Positions 31,528 to 40,847 of a stretch of 64,000 nt of DNA are shown here, piece after piece (the stretch's first letter is position 1; each line of letters opens with the position of its first letter). A model generated the notes under the pieces. The model saw only the letters and a program-made list of their open reading frames with translations. It was not told the DNA's origin and made no database searches. Made by a program: the position numbers and the translations under genes. This DNA comes from Tumebacillus sp. BK434 (GTDB taxonomy: Bacteria > Bacillota > Bacilli > Tumebacillales > Tumebacillaceae). The stretch covers positions 50,948 through 114,947 of the forward strand of contig NZ_SLXS01000009.1 of assembly GCF_004340785.1 (NCBI RefSeq), in the 5' to 3' direction.

Positions 31528-33033
31528 ATGAGAAACGTACAGAACACAACAGACGTTATCTTAATTGGTGCTGGAGTCATGAGCGCGACTTTGGGGTCAT
31601 TACTGAAAGAGTTAGCACCTGACTGGAATATCAAAGTCTTTGAGAAACTTGCAAGTGCAGGCGAAGAAAGCTCGAACGAATGGAACAATGCCGGTACGGG
31701 CCATGCTGCGCTGTGTGAGCTTAACTATACTTCTGAGAAATCTGATGGATCTATCGATATTAGCAAGGCTATTAAAATCAATGAACAATTTCAGCTGTCC
31801 AGACAGTTCTGGTCCTATCTTGTCAACAGCAAGCTGATCACCAATCCGAAAGACTTCATCATGCCGATTCCCCACATGAGCTTCGTGGAGGGGGAGAAGA
31901 ACGTATCGTTCTTGAAGAAGCGTTTTGAAGCATTGTCCAAGAATCCGCTGTTCCAGGGCATGGAGTATTCCGATGACCCGGTGAAACTGCAGGAATGGAT
32001 CCCGCTGATCATGGAAGGCCGCACTTCGGCAGAACCGATCGCAGCGACCAAGATCGACTCGGGCACGGACGTCAACTTTGGCGCTTTGACCCGCATGATG
32101 TTTGATCACCTGCAGGCCCAAAACGTCGAGATCCACTACAAGCACAGCGTGGAGAACATCAAGCGCAACAGCGGCGGCGAGTGGGAACTGAAAGTGCGCG
32201 ATCTAAGCAGCGGCACCGTTCAGCACCACACGGCGAAGTTTGTCTTCATCGGCGGCGGCGGCGGCAGTCTGCCTTTGCTGCAGAAAACCGGCATCCCGGA
32301 GTCCAAACATATTGGCGGCTTCCCGGTGAGCGGGCTCTTCATGGTCTGCAACAACCCGGAAGTGGTCGAACAGCATCATGCGAAAGTGTACGGCAAGGCA
32401 AAAGTCGGCGCTCCGCCGATGTCCGTTCCGCATCTCGATACCCGATACATCAACAACAAGAAGACTCTGCTGTTCGGCCCGTTTGCCGGCTTCTCTCCGA
32501 AGTTCCTGAAAACGGGCTCTAACCTTGACCTCATCGGTTCGGTCAAGCCGAACAACGTGATGACGATGATGGCAGCGGGCGTCAAAGAGATGGCGTTAAC
32601 CAAATACCTGATCCAGCAGGTGATGCTGTCCACCGACAAGCGCATGGAAGAACTGCGCGAGTTTATTCCGCATGCCAAAAAAGAAGACTGGGAGATCGTC
32701 GTCGCCGGCCAGCGCGTGCAGGTGATCAAAGACACGGCGGCAGGCAAAGGCACGCTGCAGTTCGGCACGGAAGTGATCAGCGCTGCGGACGGCTCGATCG
32801 CGGCCCTGCTCGGCGCATCGCCGGGCGCTTCGACCGCTGTCCACGTCATGCTGGAGGTCTTGGAAAAATGCTTCCCGCAACACATGATGGAGTGGGAAGA
32901 GAAGATCAAAGCGATGATTCCGTCGTACGGCGTATCGCTCGTGCAGAACCCGGAACTGTTCCATGAACTGCACACTTCGACCGCCCAGGCGCTCGGTCTG
33001 AACGAGCAGCAGGAAGAGCTGGTATATAACTAA
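31528..33033 (+). CDS. mqo: Malate:quinone oxidoreductase
   Basis: A 501-residue FAD-dependent peripheral membrane enzyme oxidising malate to oxaloacetate with quinone as acceptor, in the TCA cycle. It has [20 protein letters not shown] (FAD site), [35 protein letters not shown] and a C-terminal [20 protein letters not shown]. Length matches the family. GGGAGAAGGAAGG before 31528 sets the start. Monocistronic, with a strong terminator at 33048. The leader holds a weak hairpin (CTTAGG / CCTAAG, about 31444-31480). Confidence 0.92.
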   Translation: MRNVQNTTDVILIGAGVMSATLGSLLKELAPDWNIKVFEKLASAGEESSNEWNNAGTGHAALCELNYTSEKSDGSIDISKAIKINEQFQLSRQFWSYLVNSKLITNPKDFIMPIPHMSFVEGEKNVSFLKKRFEALSKNPLFQGMEYSDDPVKLQEWIPLIMEGRTSAEPIAATKIDSGTDVNFGALTRMMFDHLQAQNVEIHYKHSVENIKRNSGGEWELKVRDLSSGTVQHHTAKFVFIGGGGGSLPLLQKTGIPESKHIGGFPVSGLFMVCNNPEVVEQHHAKVYGKAKVGAPPMSVPHLDTRYINNKKTLLFGPFAGFSPKFLKTGSNLDLIGSVKPNNVMTMMAAGVKEMALTKYLIQQVMLSTDKRMEELREFIPHAKKEDWEIVVAGQRVQVIKDTAAGKGTLQFGTEVISAADGSIAALLGASPGASTAVHVMLEVLEKCFPQHMMEWEEKIKAMIPSYGVSLVQNPELFHELHTSTAQALGLNEQQEELVYN

Positions 33034-33047
33034 TTCTAGATCAAAGC

Positions 33048-33085
33048 AACCCTCCTCCCATCATTGGGAGGAGGGTATTTGTTTT
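33048..33085 (+). terminator. Terminator after mqo
   Basis: Twelve-base perfect arms ACCCTCCTCCCA / TGGGAGGAGGGT followed by ATTTGTTTT. Confidence 0.65.
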
Positions 33086-33310
33086 GATCTGCTGCTCATG
33101 TTTCACATCGCGTTACTGCCAAGCGGGGAGGGGCTTTCATACCCGATGCCGAATCTGGCATTTGCTGCATCGGGCCCTAGTGAGTTGCAAGCGAATAGTG
33201 ATCGGCTTTTGGTATTGCAGAAGTTTTATCGAGGTGACTAACTAAATGCTTGAATAGAGACGAAGGGCAAGTGACTCAATGATGAGCTGTATTTAAAGTC
33301 ATAAGGTTAG
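33086..33310. other. Intergenic region before sseB
   Basis: No convincing gene. The inverted pair CCCGATGC / GCATCGGG (about 33142-33173) forms a stem without a T tract. The rest is unstructured by eye and leads into the LexA-box promoter. Confidence 0.3.
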
Positions 33311-33334
33311 GAACGAGTGTTCTTCCTGTATAAT
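33311..33334 (+). promoter_or_regulatory. LexA (SOS) box overlapping the sseB promoter
   Basis: GAAC-GAGT-GTTC (33311-33322) fits the Gram-positive LexA/DinR box GAAC-N4-GTTC. It ends six bases before a consensus -10 TATAAT (33329-33334) with TG upstream, so bound LexA would occlude the promoter. Confidence 0.55.
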
Positions 33335-33363
33335 GGATATATGGAATGATGGGGGGATCTCGG

Positions 33364-34695
33364 ATGAATGAGGAGAGAAAAGACGAAATCATCAGGCAGT
33401 ACTTGCTACGAGCAGAGGTATCGATAGACGCTTATCAGGAGTTGGAACTGCAAGAGCTTATATTTCTCATCCATATGGCCAAAAAGTTTCAATCGGAAGG
33501 TGCGGATGAGCAGGGGGATTTCCTTGAGAAGATCAAAGCGGGCTTGTCCGAGGTGCATGAAAAGCTAAAACATGCTGATGCCCTGTACCTGGCGTTTGAC
33601 AAGATCACGAACTGTCCGTATCTCGATCCGGAGGAGCGCATCTGGCTGTTTTCGAAAGAGGAGTATGCGCTGCTCGCACAGGACTACTTTTTGCAGCGGA
33701 TGATCCAGCTGGACATGAGAAAGATCGGCCCGGCTGAAAACATGATTGCCTTTGCGGAGCTGCATCGGCTGGGGATTCGCAAGATCCTCATCGACAACGG
33801 CCAATATCATATCGAAGTGGAGCGCGATGCGATCTTGCCGCCGCCAGACTGGAGCGGGACGCCGGAGATCAACATTCCGGTCACCAATCCGGAGCTGCAG
33901 CATGCGATGATCCGCTTTTTCCAGACCATGTCGTCGCGAAGCCAGTACGAAGGCAAACAGCAGCATCTGTATCAGCTGGAAGGGATCATGATCGAGGAAA
34001 TCCTCAACGGGAACTACCTCATTCCCATGAAAGTGATCGAAGACGAGCCTTCCGCACCCGACGAGGATGGGGTGAAGACGCTGCAGCAAGGCGCCACCCT
34101 GCAGTTTGCCTGCTTGGATGGTCAGGATCAAACCACCTGGCTCCCGGTGTTTACCGATTGGGTGGAATTTGAAAAGGCGTACGACAAGACGCAGTGGAGC
34201 GGCAATGTCGCAACCTATGCGGACATGGTGGCTTTGTCGGAACGGATGGACGGAGCGGTCATCAATAGCAGAGGTATTTCTTTCCAGATCAATGCCAACA
34301 ATAAACAGCGGATTGAAGAGTTCAGACGTCAACAGGAAGCACCCCGCGCGGCGTCCGTTCAAGAGCATGTCGTTCCTCAAAGCACGAAGATCGTGCTGGG
34401 CGAACCGGCGCAAGTGCCGGCGGAGCTGATCCGCGACGTGACCCGCTACATGAAGCAGCAGAAGCGGATCAAAAAAGCCTACCTGCTACAGATGTCCAAA
34501 GACGCGGAGACCGGCTATCTGATCGCCGTGGAAGCGGAAGGCAGACCCGAGGAGCTGTTCAACGGCATTGCGGAGACCGCCGAGCCGCATTTGCAGGGCG
34601 TGCCGCTCGATCTGACCGGAATGACCGATTGGGTCTTGGATGCGGTGAAGGAGATTCAGCCCTTTTATCGAAAAAAACTACTGGGCATGTTTTAA
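33364..34695 (+). CDS. SseB-like protein (enhanced serine sensitivity), LexA-box promoter
   Basis: A 443-residue cytoplasmic protein. The N-terminal part (1-150) is helical and of unknown type. Residues 170-310 resemble the SseB N-terminal domain (LVIPM-like YLIPMKVIEDE, FACLDGQDQTTWLPVFTDWVEFEKAY). Residues 340-443 match SseB_C (KIVLGEPAQVPAELIRDVTRYMKQQKRIKKAYLLQM). SseB suppresses serine sensitivity in E. coli; its biochemical role is unknown. The SOS box directly at its promoter and the UvrA-like gene downstream hint at a damage-linked role. Confidence 0.68.
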   Translation: MNEERKDEIIRQYLLRAEVSIDAYQELELQELIFLIHMAKKFQSEGADEQGDFLEKIKAGLSEVHEKLKHADALYLAFDKITNCPYLDPEERIWLFSKEEYALLAQDYFLQRMIQLDMRKIGPAENMIAFAELHRLGIRKILIDNGQYHIEVERDAILPPPDWSGTPEINIPVTNPELQHAMIRFFQTMSSRSQYEGKQQHLYQLEGIMIEEILNGNYLIPMKVIEDEPSAPDEDGVKTLQQGATLQFACLDGQDQTTWLPVFTDWVEFEKAYDKTQWSGNVATYADMVALSERMDGAVINSRGISFQINANNKQRIEEFRRQQEAPRAASVQEHVVPQSTKIVLGEPAQVPAELIRDVTRYMKQQKRIKKAYLLQMSKDAETGYLIAVEAEGRPEELFNGIAETAEPHLQGVPLDLTGMTDWVLDAVKEIQPFYRKKLLGMF

Positions 34696-34704
34696 ATCAC
34701 AAGC

Positions 34705-34746
34705 AGAGCATCAAAAGAGAGTTCCACTTCTTTGATGCTCTTTTCG
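34705..34746 (+). terminator. Terminator between sseB-like and uvrA-like genes
   Basis: AGAGCATCAAA / TTTGATGCTCT stem followed by TTTCG. Confidence 0.6.
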
Positions 34747-34782
34747 TTTACGCTGTAAAAGAGAGGCAAAGGAGGCACTGCG

Positions 34783-37023
34783 ATGACCCAGGCCTACATC
34801 GAAATCGTCAACGCACGCGAAAACAATTTGAAAAATGTCAGCCTGCAGATTCCCAAAGGCAAGATCACGATCTTTACCGGGGTGTCCGGTTCCGGCAAAT
34901 CCTCGATCGTTTTTGATACGATCGCTCAGGAAGCGGGGCGGCAACTCAACGAAACGTATAACAGCTTTGTCCGGAGCTTCCTGCCGCGCTACGGCCGCCC
35001 GGAAGCGGATGAACTCCGCAATTTATCGACCGCCATCGTGGTGGATCAAAAACGGCTGGGCGGCAATGCCCGTTCCACGCTGGGCACGGTGACAGATCTT
35101 CATGCGCTGTTCCGGCTGCTGTTTTCCCGTTTTGGCGAACCGCAGGTCGGTCTGAGCAACGCCTTTTCGTTTAATGATCCGATCGGCATGTGCGCCAAAT
35201 GCGAAGGGATTGGCCGGATCATCACGCTGTCGGTCGAAGCGGCGGTGGATCGGGAGAAGTCTTTGAACGAAGGCGCCATCTTGCTGCCCGGTTTCGCGCC
35301 AGGCTCGTGGCAGTGGAAGCTGTACGGCGAGTCGGGGTTCTTCGACGCGGAGAAAAAGATCAAAGACTATACAGCGGAAGAACTCGAACAGCTGCTGTAC
35401 GCGGAGCCGCAACGAGTGGTAGTCAATTACCAAATGAACGAGCTGAATACGATCTACGAAGGTCTTGCCGTGCGCTTCATGCGCTTGAACGTGAACACGC
35501 AAAAAGACACAACGAAAGCGGCCGCCAAGAAACTGGATCAGTTTACCACGACTTGCGACTGCCCGGACTGTGGCGGCAAGCGCTACAGCAAGAAAGCACT
35601 GTCTTCGAAAGTCATGGGCTACTCGATTTTTGACCTGACCGATCTGCAGTTGGATCGACTGATCGAAGTCGTGTCGCAGATCGATAATCCTGCCGCCCAG
35701 CCGATTGTGGACGGCATTGTGGAACGGGTCAGCAATCTCTGCGAGATCGGGCTGGGGTATATGAGCCTGACCCGGGAAACGTCGACGTTATCAGGCGGCG
35801 AGTCGCAGCGGGTCAAGATGGTCAAGCATCTGACCAGCAGTTTGACCGGGCTGCTCTACATCTTTGATGAACCCAGCACCGGCTTGCATCCGCGGGATGT
35901 GTACCGTTTGAATGAACTGCTGGTCAAACTGCGCGACAAAGGCAACACCGTGCTGGTGGTGGAGCACGACCCGGACGTGATCAAAGTGGCCGACCATATC
36001 ATCGACGTGGGACCGAAAGCAGGCTCCGGCGGCGGGGAGATCATGTACAGCGGCGATTATCAGGGGCTGCTGGCATCCGATACGCTGACGGGGCGCTACC
36101 TGACCCGCCACGCGGAGATCAACACCACGCCGCGGGCGGTGGACGAGTTCTTCGAGAGCAGCACAAGCAGCCTGCACAATCTGAAAAACGTCTCGCTCCG
36201 CGTTCCGCAAGGCGTCTTCACCGTGATCACCGGCGTGGCCGGCTCCGGGAAGAGCACGCTGGTCAACGAAGTGTTCGCCAAGGATTATCCGGAGGCGGTG
36301 CGCATCGACCAAAACGCGGTGCACGCGAACATTCGCTCCAATCCGGCGACCTACTCCGACATCATGAATGCGATCCGCAAAGCGTTTGCGGCGGCGAATC
36401 AAGTCGAGGGCGGGCTGTTCAGCTCGAACTCGGAGGGCGGTTGCCCGGGGTGTGGCGGAACTGGCATCGTCGAGCTGAACATGTCGTTTATGGACAAGAT
36501 GGAGGTCGTCTGCAGTGAATGCAACGGCAGCCGTTTTAGACAGGATGTGCTGGGTTACCTGTACAAAGGGAAAAACATTGTCGACGTGATGGAAATGACG
36601 ATCGCAGAAGCGCTGGAGTTTTTTGAGACCAAAGATATTTTGAGCAAGTTGAAGAGCCTGGAGACGGTCGGACTGGGCTATCTGACCCTGGGCCAGCCGT
36701 TGAGCACGCTTTCCGGCGGCGAATGCCAGCGCTTGAAGCTGGGGAAGGAACTCAATAAGAAAGGCAACATCTACATTCTCGACGAACCGACCACGGGGCT
36801 GCACATGTCGGACGTTTCCAACATCCTGCGCATCATCGATCAACTGGTCGGGAAAGGCAACACCGTGATCGTCATCGAACACAACCTGGATGTGATCCGG
36901 CGCAGCGACTGGATCATCGACATGGGACCGGACGGCGGCACCGGCGGCGGGGAGATCCTGTACGAAGGACCGCCGGCCGGCATCGTCTCGTGTGAGCGGT
37001 CGGTCACAGCAAAGTATTTGTAG
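34783..37023 (+). CDS. Short UvrA-like ABC ATPase (class II, DrrC-like)
   Basis: A 746-residue soluble protein with two ABC ATPase modules: GVSGSGKSS and LSGGESQR in the first, GVAGSGKST and LSGGECQR in the second. Both have DEP(S/T)TGLH. Zinc-binding CxxC pairs (CAKCEG, CDCPDCGG, CPGCGG, CSECNG) are kept. It is about 200 residues shorter than true UvrA, lacking the UvrB-binding insertion, like UvrA2/DrrC proteins linked to resistance to DNA-intercalating drugs. AAAGGAGG before 34783 sets the start. It is separated from the SOS-boxed sseB-like gene by a terminator. Confidence 0.85.
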   Translation: MTQAYIEIVNARENNLKNVSLQIPKGKITIFTGVSGSGKSSIVFDTIAQEAGRQLNETYNSFVRSFLPRYGRPEADELRNLSTAIVVDQKRLGGNARSTLGTVTDLHALFRLLFSRFGEPQVGLSNAFSFNDPIGMCAKCEGIGRIITLSVEAAVDREKSLNEGAILLPGFAPGSWQWKLYGESGFFDAEKKIKDYTAEELEQLLYAEPQRVVVNYQMNELNTIYEGLAVRFMRLNVNTQKDTTKAAAKKLDQFTTTCDCPDCGGKRYSKKALSSKVMGYSIFDLTDLQLDRLIEVVSQIDNPAAQPIVDGIVERVSNLCEIGLGYMSLTRETSTLSGGESQRVKMVKHLTSSLTGLLYIFDEPSTGLHPRDVYRLNELLVKLRDKGNTVLVVEHDPDVIKVADHIIDVGPKAGSGGGEIMYSGDYQGLLASDTLTGRYLTRHAEINTTPRAVDEFFESSTSSLHNLKNVSLRVPQGVFTVITGVAGSGKSTLVNEVFAKDYPEAVRIDQNAVHANIRSNPATYSDIMNAIRKAFAAANQVEGGLFSSNSEGGCPGCGGTGIVELNMSFMDKMEVVCSECNGSRFRQDVLGYLYKGKNIVDVMEMTIAEALEFFETKDILSKLKSLETVGLGYLTLGQPLSTLSGGECQRLKLGKELNKKGNIYILDEPTTGLHMSDVSNILRIIDQLVGKGNTVIVIEHNLDVIRRSDWIIDMGPDGGTGGGEILYEGPPAGIVSCERSVTAKYL

Positions 37024-37082
37024 CCGATCCGGAAGGCAGGGACACTTTAGTCCGGCATGGCGTACAGTGTCCACTACATGGC

Positions 37083-37118
37083 GACCCATCTGACCCATCT
37101 GACCCATCTGACCCGCCT
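37083..37118. repeat. 9-bp tandem repeat, 3.5-4 units
   Basis: GACCCATCT repeated three times, then GACCCGCCT. It lies between the uvrA-like and YciI-like genes with no evident coding role. Confidence 0.7.
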
Positions 37119-37270
37119 TACGCAGGACCCGGATGGGAACCCGATTCAGATCGTCTGCAAACGAAGCTAGTGATTGTGCGCCGGTGACGAATCGCAGTGA
37201 AAATTTTTTATACAGGTTGTCGTCTGCGCCGTCGCTCGTTCGTCGTTCTAGATAGAAGGGAGAGATGATC

Positions 37271-37645
37271 ATGAAATATTTGTGCCTGGGCTATTTCAAT
37301 CCGGAAAAAATGAGTGTGCTGCCAGAAGCGGAACTGGATGCGGTGATGAGCGAATGCTCGCCGCACCTGAGAGAATTTTATCAAAGCGGTCGGGTGCTCT
37401 TCGATGCCGGCCTCGAAGAGACGGTCAAGAGCATGAAGCGGACAGGCGGCAACGTGACGGTGACCGACGGCCCCTTTGCCGAGAGCAAAGAAATGATCGG
37501 CAGCGCGTTCGTCATCGAAGCGGATACATTTGAGGAAGCGCTTCACATCGCGTCCTTGCACCCGACGACTCGTGTACCTGCAGGTGAGGAGTTCGGCTGG
37601 CGCTTGGAGATCCGCCCGATTCACCATTTTCATCAGCCGGAGTAA
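37271..37645 (+). CDS. YciI-like (DGPF domain) protein
   Basis: A 124-residue protein with ferredoxin-like fold. The DGPFAE signature lies within TVTDGPFAESKEMIGSAFVIE, typical of the DGPF/YCII-related family common beside ECF sigma factors; no sigma gene is here. The function is unknown. The start at 37271 (MKYLCLGYF) follows GGGAGAG by eight bases. A terminator follows at 37708. Confidence 0.8.
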   Translation: MKYLCLGYFNPEKMSVLPEAELDAVMSECSPHLREFYQSGRVLFDAGLEETVKSMKRTGGNVTVTDGPFAESKEMIGSAFVIEADTFEEALHIASLHPTTRVPAGEEFGWRLEIRPIHHFHQPE

Positions 37646-37707
37646 GCGTTTGTTCACTTGTCCCGCATCGCGCCAACTACAGCGCTCTCTATAGTTCGAT
37701 CGAATAG

Positions 37708-37748
37708 GAAACGCCCTCGTGCTGGCTGGCAACGAGGGCGTTCTTGTG
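37708..37748. terminator. Bidirectional terminator
   Basis: AACGCCCTCGT / ACGAGGGCGTT between convergent genes. Confidence 0.6.
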
Positions 37749-37749
37749 T

Positions 37750-38622
37750 TTATCGCTTGGCAACGGGAATCCAGATCTCGCTTCGAAAAGCAGGGTTGGT
37801 CGTATCAGAGTCTGCATTCCAGAGGATCTCCGGGCCTGCGACCTGCTGGTAGTGCGAGGAAGGGAACCACTCCGCGTAGATGCGGCCCCAGATTTCCTGC
37901 AAGGTGCCGGGGAATGGGCCGACCGCTTCGAAGACCGCCCAGGTGGAGGCGGGGACTTCGAGTGCGGCGAGGGTGTCGGGCGCGTCTTGCGTAGTCGCCG
38001 CTCCGATGTAATGGTCCAGCTCGCCTCTTTCCTCCATCCGCCCTTCGGAAAAATTCACCGAGGCGCTGAGGATGCCGTGCGGTTCGATGTTCGACAGCGA
38101 CTTGATCTGCCGAATCTGCTCCGGTGTCAAGCTCTCCCACATCGCGGCGATCTCAGGATTGACCCCGTGAAAGATGATCGGGACCCGCTTCTGGATGCCG
38201 ACGATGCGAAAAGCAGCTTTGTCTACAAGGCGATAGTTCATCTCGTTTCCCCCTTGGATTGTCAGCTGGAAAGTCATGCGCGGAAACGCCTTCAGCGAGG
38301 CACCGCCCGTTCTGGCTTCCGTCGGGGTGATGCCGTGCAGGGCCTGAAACGCCCGGGCGAACGAGTCGGGCGAGCTGTACCCGTACTTCATGGCCAGATC
38401 GATCACCTTCACAGCGCCTGCCTGCAGCTCAAACGCGGCCAAGGTCAACCGGCGGCGGCGGATGTACTCCGACAGCGGGATGCCGGCCAGAAAGGAAAAC
38501 ATCCGCTTGAAATGATACTCCGAGCAAAACGCCCGCCGTGCAGCCTCCCGATAGTCGATCTCCTCCGCCAAATGCGCCTCCAAGTACTCCATCGCCCGAT
38601 TCATGTGTTTCAGCATTTCCAT
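37750..38622 (-). CDS. AraC family regulator with GyrI-like effector domain (paralogue)
   Basis: A 290-residue protein built like the one at 10765. An AraC HTH ([34 protein letters not shown]) precedes a GyrI-like domain ([33 protein letters not shown]). The two share long identical blocks, indicating a duplication. The start at 38622 (MEMLKHM) follows AAAAGGAGGT. It is convergent with the YciI-like gene; target and ligand are unknown. Confidence 0.8.
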   Translation of the reverse strand: MEMLKHMNRAMEYLEAHLAEEIDYREAARRAFCSEYHFKRMFSFLAGIPLSEYIRRRRLTLAAFELQAGAVKVIDLAMKYGYSSPDSFARAFQALHGITPTEARTGGASLKAFPRMTFQLTIQGGNEMNYRLVDKAAFRIVGIQKRVPIIFHGVNPEIAAMWESLTPEQIRQIKSLSNIEPHGILSASVNFSEGRMEERGELDHYIGAATTQDAPDTLAALEVPASTWAVFEAVGPFPGTLQEIWGRIYAEWFPSSHYQQVAGPEILWNADSDTTNPAFRSEIWIPVAKR

Positions 38623-38847
38623 GCGCTGACCTCCTTTTGAACAGCATAGCAGGGATCGGATGCTCCGCCCCGACATTTCATGCAAAATGATGCAGTGTTA
38701 GGACGCTGTAAATCTGAATTGTTGATTATTATAATTATTGAACTCTATATAATTAAAAGTGATGATGTTGTACAATGTTCACTATGACAAAATAACCAAT
38801 ATGTTCCTTATCCAAATTTTTATCATGCAAAGGGGAAGGTACTCGTT

Positions 38848-39381
38848 ATGAAAACATTCGTGAAACTCGGTATTGCGGTCGTCGTGTCTGCAGGATTGCT
38901 GGTGGGGTGCGCACCTTCTGACGTACAAACTGGCGGCAGCAACGATGTGGCCGCGAAAAACGATCAGACGGCCGACAAGAAGAAAGAGGACGGCTCGAAG
39001 AAATTCAATGCGGATGTCTCGGCAGAAGGTCTGGGCATGAAAGTGAATATCGCAGAGGTCAAAGTCAGCCCTACCAAAATCGAAGTCGGAATCAACTTCC
39101 AAAACAACAATCAACATGCCATGAGCTGGTATCCGGATCAGGAAGCGAAGATTGTCGTGGGCGACATGCAACTGGATTCCAACATGTTTATGAGCTCGGG
39201 GAAACTTGGCGGCGATATTGAAGGCGGCGTGAAAAAAGACGGTGTGCTGGTGTTTCCAGTCGCGGACGGTAAGAAGCTGGATGTCGCCAAAGTCACCAGC
39301 CTGAAGTTGAAAGTAGGCAAATTGCACTCGCCGGACTTCATGCAGAAGCAAGAGATCGCTTTTGACATTCCTGTCAAATAA
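38848..39381 (+). CDS. Lipoprotein with Ig-like/DUF4352-like domain
   Basis: A 177-residue protein. The lipobox LLVGC gives Cys21 as the lipidated residue after a signal peptide. A charged linker (residues 25-55) leads to a beta-rich domain (GMKVNIAEVKVSPTKIEVGI, MSWYPDQEAKIVVGDMQLDS, FDIPVK) with the feel of DUF4352/telomeric-like immunoglobulin folds. It is anchored on the outer face of the membrane. Function is unknown. AGGGGAAGG before 38848 sets the start; it is probably cotranscribed with the next gene (23-base gap). Confidence 0.68.
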   Translation: MKTFVKLGIAVVVSAGLLVGCAPSDVQTGGSNDVAAKNDQTADKKKEDGSKKFNADVSAEGLGMKVNIAEVKVSPTKIEVGINFQNNNQHAMSWYPDQEAKIVVGDMQLDSNMFMSSGKLGGDIEGGVKKDGVLVFPVADGKKLDVAKVTSLKLKVGKLHSPDFMQKQEIAFDIPVK

Positions 39382-39404
39382 ATTGCCGATAAAAGAGGGG
39401 TATC

Positions 39405-39752
39405 ATGAAACGTACTACTGAGTTTGTATTGGGATTGATTGGCGGTATTATCGGGTTTGGCGGTGCTTTCTTTGCACTGTTTTTTGGTGCCATCGATGAA
39501 GCGGTAAACGGTTCGACGCAGCTCAGCGGCCTTGCCGTCGGAGCATTTGCCTTTTCGATTCTGGCCATCGTCGGTTCGATTGTCGTCAAGTTCAAGCCGA
39601 AGCTGGGTGGAACCTTCATGTTGATCGCGGCCATCGGCGGGCTGATCAGCATCTCGCTGTTCTTCCTGCTGCCGTTCATTCTGCTCTTGATCGCCGGTCT
39701 TATGGGCTTGATTCGCAAGAACAAGCCGCAAGCGTCGAACGTTTCAGCCTAA
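39405..39752 (+). CDS. DUF4064 family membrane protein
   Basis: A 115-residue protein with three transmembrane helices and the DUF4064 N-terminus (KRTTEFVLGLIGGIIGFGGA). Function is unknown. AGAGGGG before 39405 is the ribosome binding site. It follows the lipoprotein gene by 23 bases and ends at a terminator, so the two form a small cell-envelope operon. Confidence 0.75.
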   Translation: MKRTTEFVLGLIGGIIGFGGAFFALFFGAIDEAVNGSTQLSGLAVGAFAFSILAIVGSIVVKFKPKLGGTFMLIAAIGGLISISLFFLLPFILLLIAGLMGLIRKNKPQASNVSA

Positions 39753-39763
39753 CTCGCATCTTT

Positions 39764-39798
39764 AGAAAGCCTCCCGGATCATCTGGGAGGCTTTTTGC
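39764..39798 (+). terminator. Terminator after DUF4064 gene
   Basis: AAAGCCTCCC / GGGAGGCTTT stem followed by TTGC. Confidence 0.6.
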
Positions 39799-39875
39799 AA
39801 ATCGCTGATTTTTGCCAATTGCGGCAGTCTGTGTTAGTATGTAGCCGATAAATACCGGATGGGGGAAATGGAAGC

Positions 39876-40217
39876 ATGGCCGATTTGCCAAATTGCCCAA
39901 ATTGCAACTCCGCTTATACGTATGAGGACGGGAATCTGCTGATCTGCCCGGAATGCGGGAACGAATGGACGCCCGGCCAGGCAGCGGCGGCAGGGGAAGA
40001 GATCCGCACGATCCGCGACGCCAACGGCAACGTGCTGCAGGACGGCGATACCGTCTTGGTGATCAAAGACCTGAAAGTCAAAGGCAGCTCCTCCGTGCTG
40101 AAGATGGGCACGAAGGTTAAAAATATCCGCCTCGTCGACGGCGATCATGACATCGACTGCAAGATCGACGGATTTGGCGCGATGAAATTGAAGTCTGAGT
40201 TTGTGAAAAAAGTATAG
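39876..40217 (+). CDS. YjdM/PhnA family zinc-ribbon protein
   Basis: A 113-residue protein. The N-terminal zinc ribbon has two CxxC pairs (NCPNCN and ICPECGNEW). The C-terminal SH3-like PhnA domain includes [21 protein letters not shown] and [25 protein letters not shown]. It was once linked to alkylphosphonate use, but YjdM's role is unsettled. The length matches the family. Confidence 0.88.
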   Translation: MADLPNCPNCNSAYTYEDGNLLICPECGNEWTPGQAAAAGEEIRTIRDANGNVLQDGDTVLVIKDLKVKGSSSVLKMGTKVKNIRLVDGDHDIDCKIDGFGAMKLKSEFVKKV

Positions 40218-40242
40218 CACATACGCTGACACACACCATGCA

Positions 40243-40286
40243 TCGGCCTCCTTGTGAACGAAAGCTCGCAGGGGGCCGATTTTGCT
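40243..40286 (+). terminator. Terminator after YjdM gene
   Basis: ATCGGCCTCC / GGGGGCCGAT stem followed by TTTG. Confidence 0.5.
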
Positions 40287-40302
40287 GAAAGGGGCTACGC
40301 AG

Positions 40303-40680
40303 ATGAAGATCACGGTTGACCAGACGGGAAGTTCGAAAGTGGCGCTCATCGAAAGCGGCGATCTCGTCATCAGCACCGTCCAGGACGCCTTGGACCTGAT
40401 GGCGACCGTCCACTATGAGGCGGAGACCGACAAGATATTGATCCCGAAAGCGAACATCGCCGAGTCGTTTTTCGACCTGTCGACGAAACTGGCCGGCGAA
40501 ATCTTGCAGAAGTACACCAACTATCGAGTAAAAATCGCGATTGTTGGCGATTTTGCAGGATATGAGAGCAAGAGCTTGAAAAGTTTTATCTATGAATGCA
40601 ATCAAGGCAAACAGGTGTTTTTCGTGCCGGACCGCGAGACTGCGCTCCGGGCGCTGCACACCGGGTCGCTGAGTCAGTGA
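40303..40680 (+). CDS. DUF4180 family protein
   Basis: A 125-residue STAS-like alpha/beta protein matching DUF4180 (VQDALDLMATVHYEAETDKILI, KYTNYRVKIAIVGDFAGYESKSLKSFIYECNQGK). Function is unknown. The start at 40303 (MKITVDQ) follows GAAAGGGG. The preceding terminator overlaps its leader. A terminator follows. Confidence 0.78.
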   Translation: MKITVDQTGSSKVALIESGDLVISTVQDALDLMATVHYEAETDKILIPKANIAESFFDLSTKLAGEILQKYTNYRVKIAIVGDFAGYESKSLKSFIYECNQGKQVFFVPDRETALRALHTGSLSQ

Positions 40681-40704
40681 CGAAATAATTAAAATTCGCG
40701 TTTC

Positions 40705-40746
40705 AGCCCGTAGATATCGAAAGATCAGTCTACGGGCTTGCTGTTT
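40705..40746. terminator. Terminator after DUF4180 gene
   Basis: AGCCCGTAGA / TCTACGGGCT, the same stem as at 15636-15671. Confidence 0.55.
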
Positions 40747-40847
40747 CGAGACAAAGACATTGTGTGCCGTACTTGATAGTAGATGGGTGAAATCGTCAGA
40801 GTTATGCATATCATGTAAGAAATTCGAATCTTGGGAGTGTACGCACG

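Noticed and set aside
37083..37118. Short tandem repeats as a CRISPR array
   Set aside because: Units are 9 bases with no spacers and no cas genes are present anywhere in the window.
35791..37272. 493-codon minus-strand open frame opposite the UvrA-like gene
   Set aside because: Antisense to clear ABC ATPase motifs; no homology or start signal. Its Gly-Gln-Met repeats come from the 9-bp tandem repeat.
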